Source of the DNA: Marinobacter sp.
Lineage (GTDB): Bacteria > Pseudomonadota > Gammaproteobacteria > Pseudomonadales > Oleiphilaceae
NCBI GenBank assembly: GCA_030149475.1
Contig: JASBRL010000105.1
Location: 1 to 47,827 of the forward strand
Direction: 5' to 3'
Length of the DNA: 47,827 nucleotides
The notes beneath the pieces were generated by a model. That model made no database searches. It was not told where the DNA came from and saw only the letters and a program-made list of their open reading frames with translations. Made by a program: the position numbers and the translations under genes. This document shows, piece by piece, positions 46,775 to 47,827 of the stretch; positions within the stretch are counted from its first letter, which is position 1, and each line of letters starts with the position of its first letter.

Positions 46775-47584
46775 TCAATACCAGGCGCGAATCCCCACAA
46801 CCAGCACGGTTGACGCAGCTTCACCACCATCGGCGATGGCATAGCCCCGGGTATCGCCGTATTTGCGATTCCAGCTCACACCGATATAGGGAGCGAACTC
46901 ACGCCTGATTTCATACCGCAGCCGGAGGCCCGCCTCGGTATTGTTGAGACCTCGCCCCAGCCGGTACTCCGGCACATCCTGCGCCGAGGCGTTGAATTCA
47001 AACCGTGGCTGCAGAATCAGACGCTGCGTGAACAAAAGCTCGTATGAGAATTCACCGCGGAAGCTGACATCGCCGTCCTCACTGACGTACAGGGAGGTAT
47101 CAGTCTCGAACCAGTAGGGCGCCAGTCCCTGTACCCCGAGCACCGCAAAGGCCCGGTCGGGGTTCGGGTTCACATCGTAGCGGATACCCGCCTGAGCCCC
47201 CCAGAATGGCGCGATGGTGCGATTGTACAGCGCCTGGAACTCAGTGGTTCCCGGGGGACCGCCATTAACCGGCCCCTCGCCATCGGTCTTCCACCAGAAC
47301 TTGTTCATATCACCGCCGACCCAGCCCTGGGCACTCCACAGATAGTCCTTGAGACCATCCCGGCCGCGCCGGTATTCAAAGCGGTCAAGCAACGAATACT
47401 GATGAATCGCCTTATCCTTGACCGGCTTACCCCAGGCCGCAGGCGCGCCGCTTGAGCGATCCACCGGGCCAGCCGGTATCACCGAATCCAGGCTGCTCTT
47501 GCCATCCCCTGCGGCGTTCGCCAGGCCGGACAGGCCGACGCCCATGAGTGCTGATAACGTGGCAATCAGTACTTTTTTATGCAT
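46775..47584 (-). CDS. copB: Copper resistance protein B (outer-membrane)
   Basis: 269 residues from ATG 47584, with AGGAG six bases upstream. Signal peptide about 1-24 (MHKKVLIATLSALMGVGLSGLANA). The mature part is the CopB barrel: IHQYSLLDRFEYR, WSAQGWVGGDMNKFWWKTDGEG, FWGAQAGIRYDVNP, GLAPYWFETDTSLYVSEDGDVSFRGEFSYELLFTQRLILQPR, the strings diagnostic of the family, ending in VGIRAWY. The N-terminal Met/His-rich copper-binding stretch of many CopB proteins is absent: it is a short form. Overlaps the copA stop by 8 bp, so copAB is one operon. Confidence 0.92.
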   Translation of the reverse strand: MHKKVLIATLSALMGVGLSGLANAAGDGKSSLDSVIPAGPVDRSSGAPAAWGKPVKDKAIHQYSLLDRFEYRRGRDGLKDYLWSAQGWVGGDMNKFWWKTDGEGPVNGGPPGTTEFQALYNRTIAPFWGAQAGIRYDVNPNPDRAFAVLGVQGLAPYWFETDTSLYVSEDGDVSFRGEFSYELLFTQRLILQPRFEFNASAQDVPEYRLGRGLNNTEAGLRLRYEIRREFAPYIGVSWNRKYGDTRGYAIADGGEAASTVLVVGIRAWY

Positions 47585-47827
47585 TGTCGACTCCTGTTTT
47601 GTCACTGACCCGCACAACCCGGAACATACCCATTTCCAAGTGGTACAGCAGGTGGCAGTGGAAAGCCCAGCGACCGGGTTCGTCAGCAGTCACCAGCAGG
47701 GACACCCGGGACCCTCCCAGCACGCTGATGGTGTGTTTGAATGGCAGGTGGTCGCCCTGCTCGTTCTCCAGCTCCATAAACATGCCGTGCAGGTGGATCG
47801 GATGCTCCATCATGGTGTCATTGACCA
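47577..47827 (-). CDS. copA: Multicopper oxidase CopA, C-terminal part (runs off right edge)
   Basis: Only the last about 83 residues are in view; the 5' part lies beyond 47827. The C-terminal cupredoxin domain carries the copper ligands HPIHLHG and the HCHLLYHLEMGM motif (type 1 and type 3 sites). CopA is a periplasmic multicopper oxidase that detoxifies Cu(I). Frame checked to the edge (VNDTMMEHPIHLHG). Upstream partner of copB. Confidence 0.95.
   Translation of the reverse strand, partial: VNDTMMEHPIHLHGMFMELENEQGDHLPFKHTISVLGGSRVSLLVTADEPGRWAFHCHLLYHLEMGMFRVVRVSDKTGVDNA

Overview
This is a GC-rich, densely coded chromosomal segment of a gammaproteobacterium. The housekeeping gene order is strongly Pseudomonas-like: maeB, rpmE, priA, argS, an ftsN-type SPOR gene, hslVU, DUF971; rppH-ptsP beside a HAD phosphatase; cpdA-yqiB-nudF, thiC, tolC, waaA; then an LPS locus closed by ilvE and glnE. 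The strain is probably a marine relative such as Marinobacter, but genus is inferred from synteny and protein style only. Almost every gene is an intact core gene; the accessory content lies in the LPS block and at the two ends.

Layout. Positions 1-140 look like the end of an insertion sequence running off the left edge. Positions 188-9338 hold malic enzyme (-), ribosomal protein L31 (-) and the + strand series priA, argS, SPOR protein, hslV, hslU, DUF971, with a good sigma-32 promoter ahead of hslVU. Positions 9349-16794 hold a patatin-like protein whose nucleophile is Asn, ptsP and rppH (one - strand operon), a HAD-IB phosphatase with a TTG start, an imelysin-like lipoprotein, and an rRNA methyltransferase. 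Positions 16869-21658 hold gcvH, cpdA, yqiB and nudF and then thiC behind a TPP riboswitch, all on the - strand. tolC follows on the + strand.

Positions 23477-37467 are the LPS/envelope glycan block: waaA (Kdo transferase), two LpxL/LpxM-type acyltransferases, two GT4 and one WaaE-like GT2 glycosyltransferases, an ELM1-family protein, a 2OG-Fe(II) oxygenase, a 645-residue protein I do not recognise, a WaaL-type O-antigen ligase, and an ArnT-like membrane glycosyltransferase. The ELM1-oxygenase-unknown trio is the best candidate here for an undescribed glycan-modifying module.

Positions 37489-47827 hold ilvE, glnE and an outer-membrane porin, then a - strand group: copA (cut by the right edge), copB, a second porin, a periplasmic FMN-binding protein with a flavinylation motif, and a PepSY-type membrane protein. 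The last two overlap by 4 bp and form a compact extracytosolic flavin electron-transfer pair. A palindromic MITE-like element lies exactly at the stop codon of the second porin and separates it from a strong hairpin terminator.

No tRNA, rRNA or CRISPR array was seen. Start sites were often moved downstream of the longest open frame where family length and a ribosome binding site favoured it.
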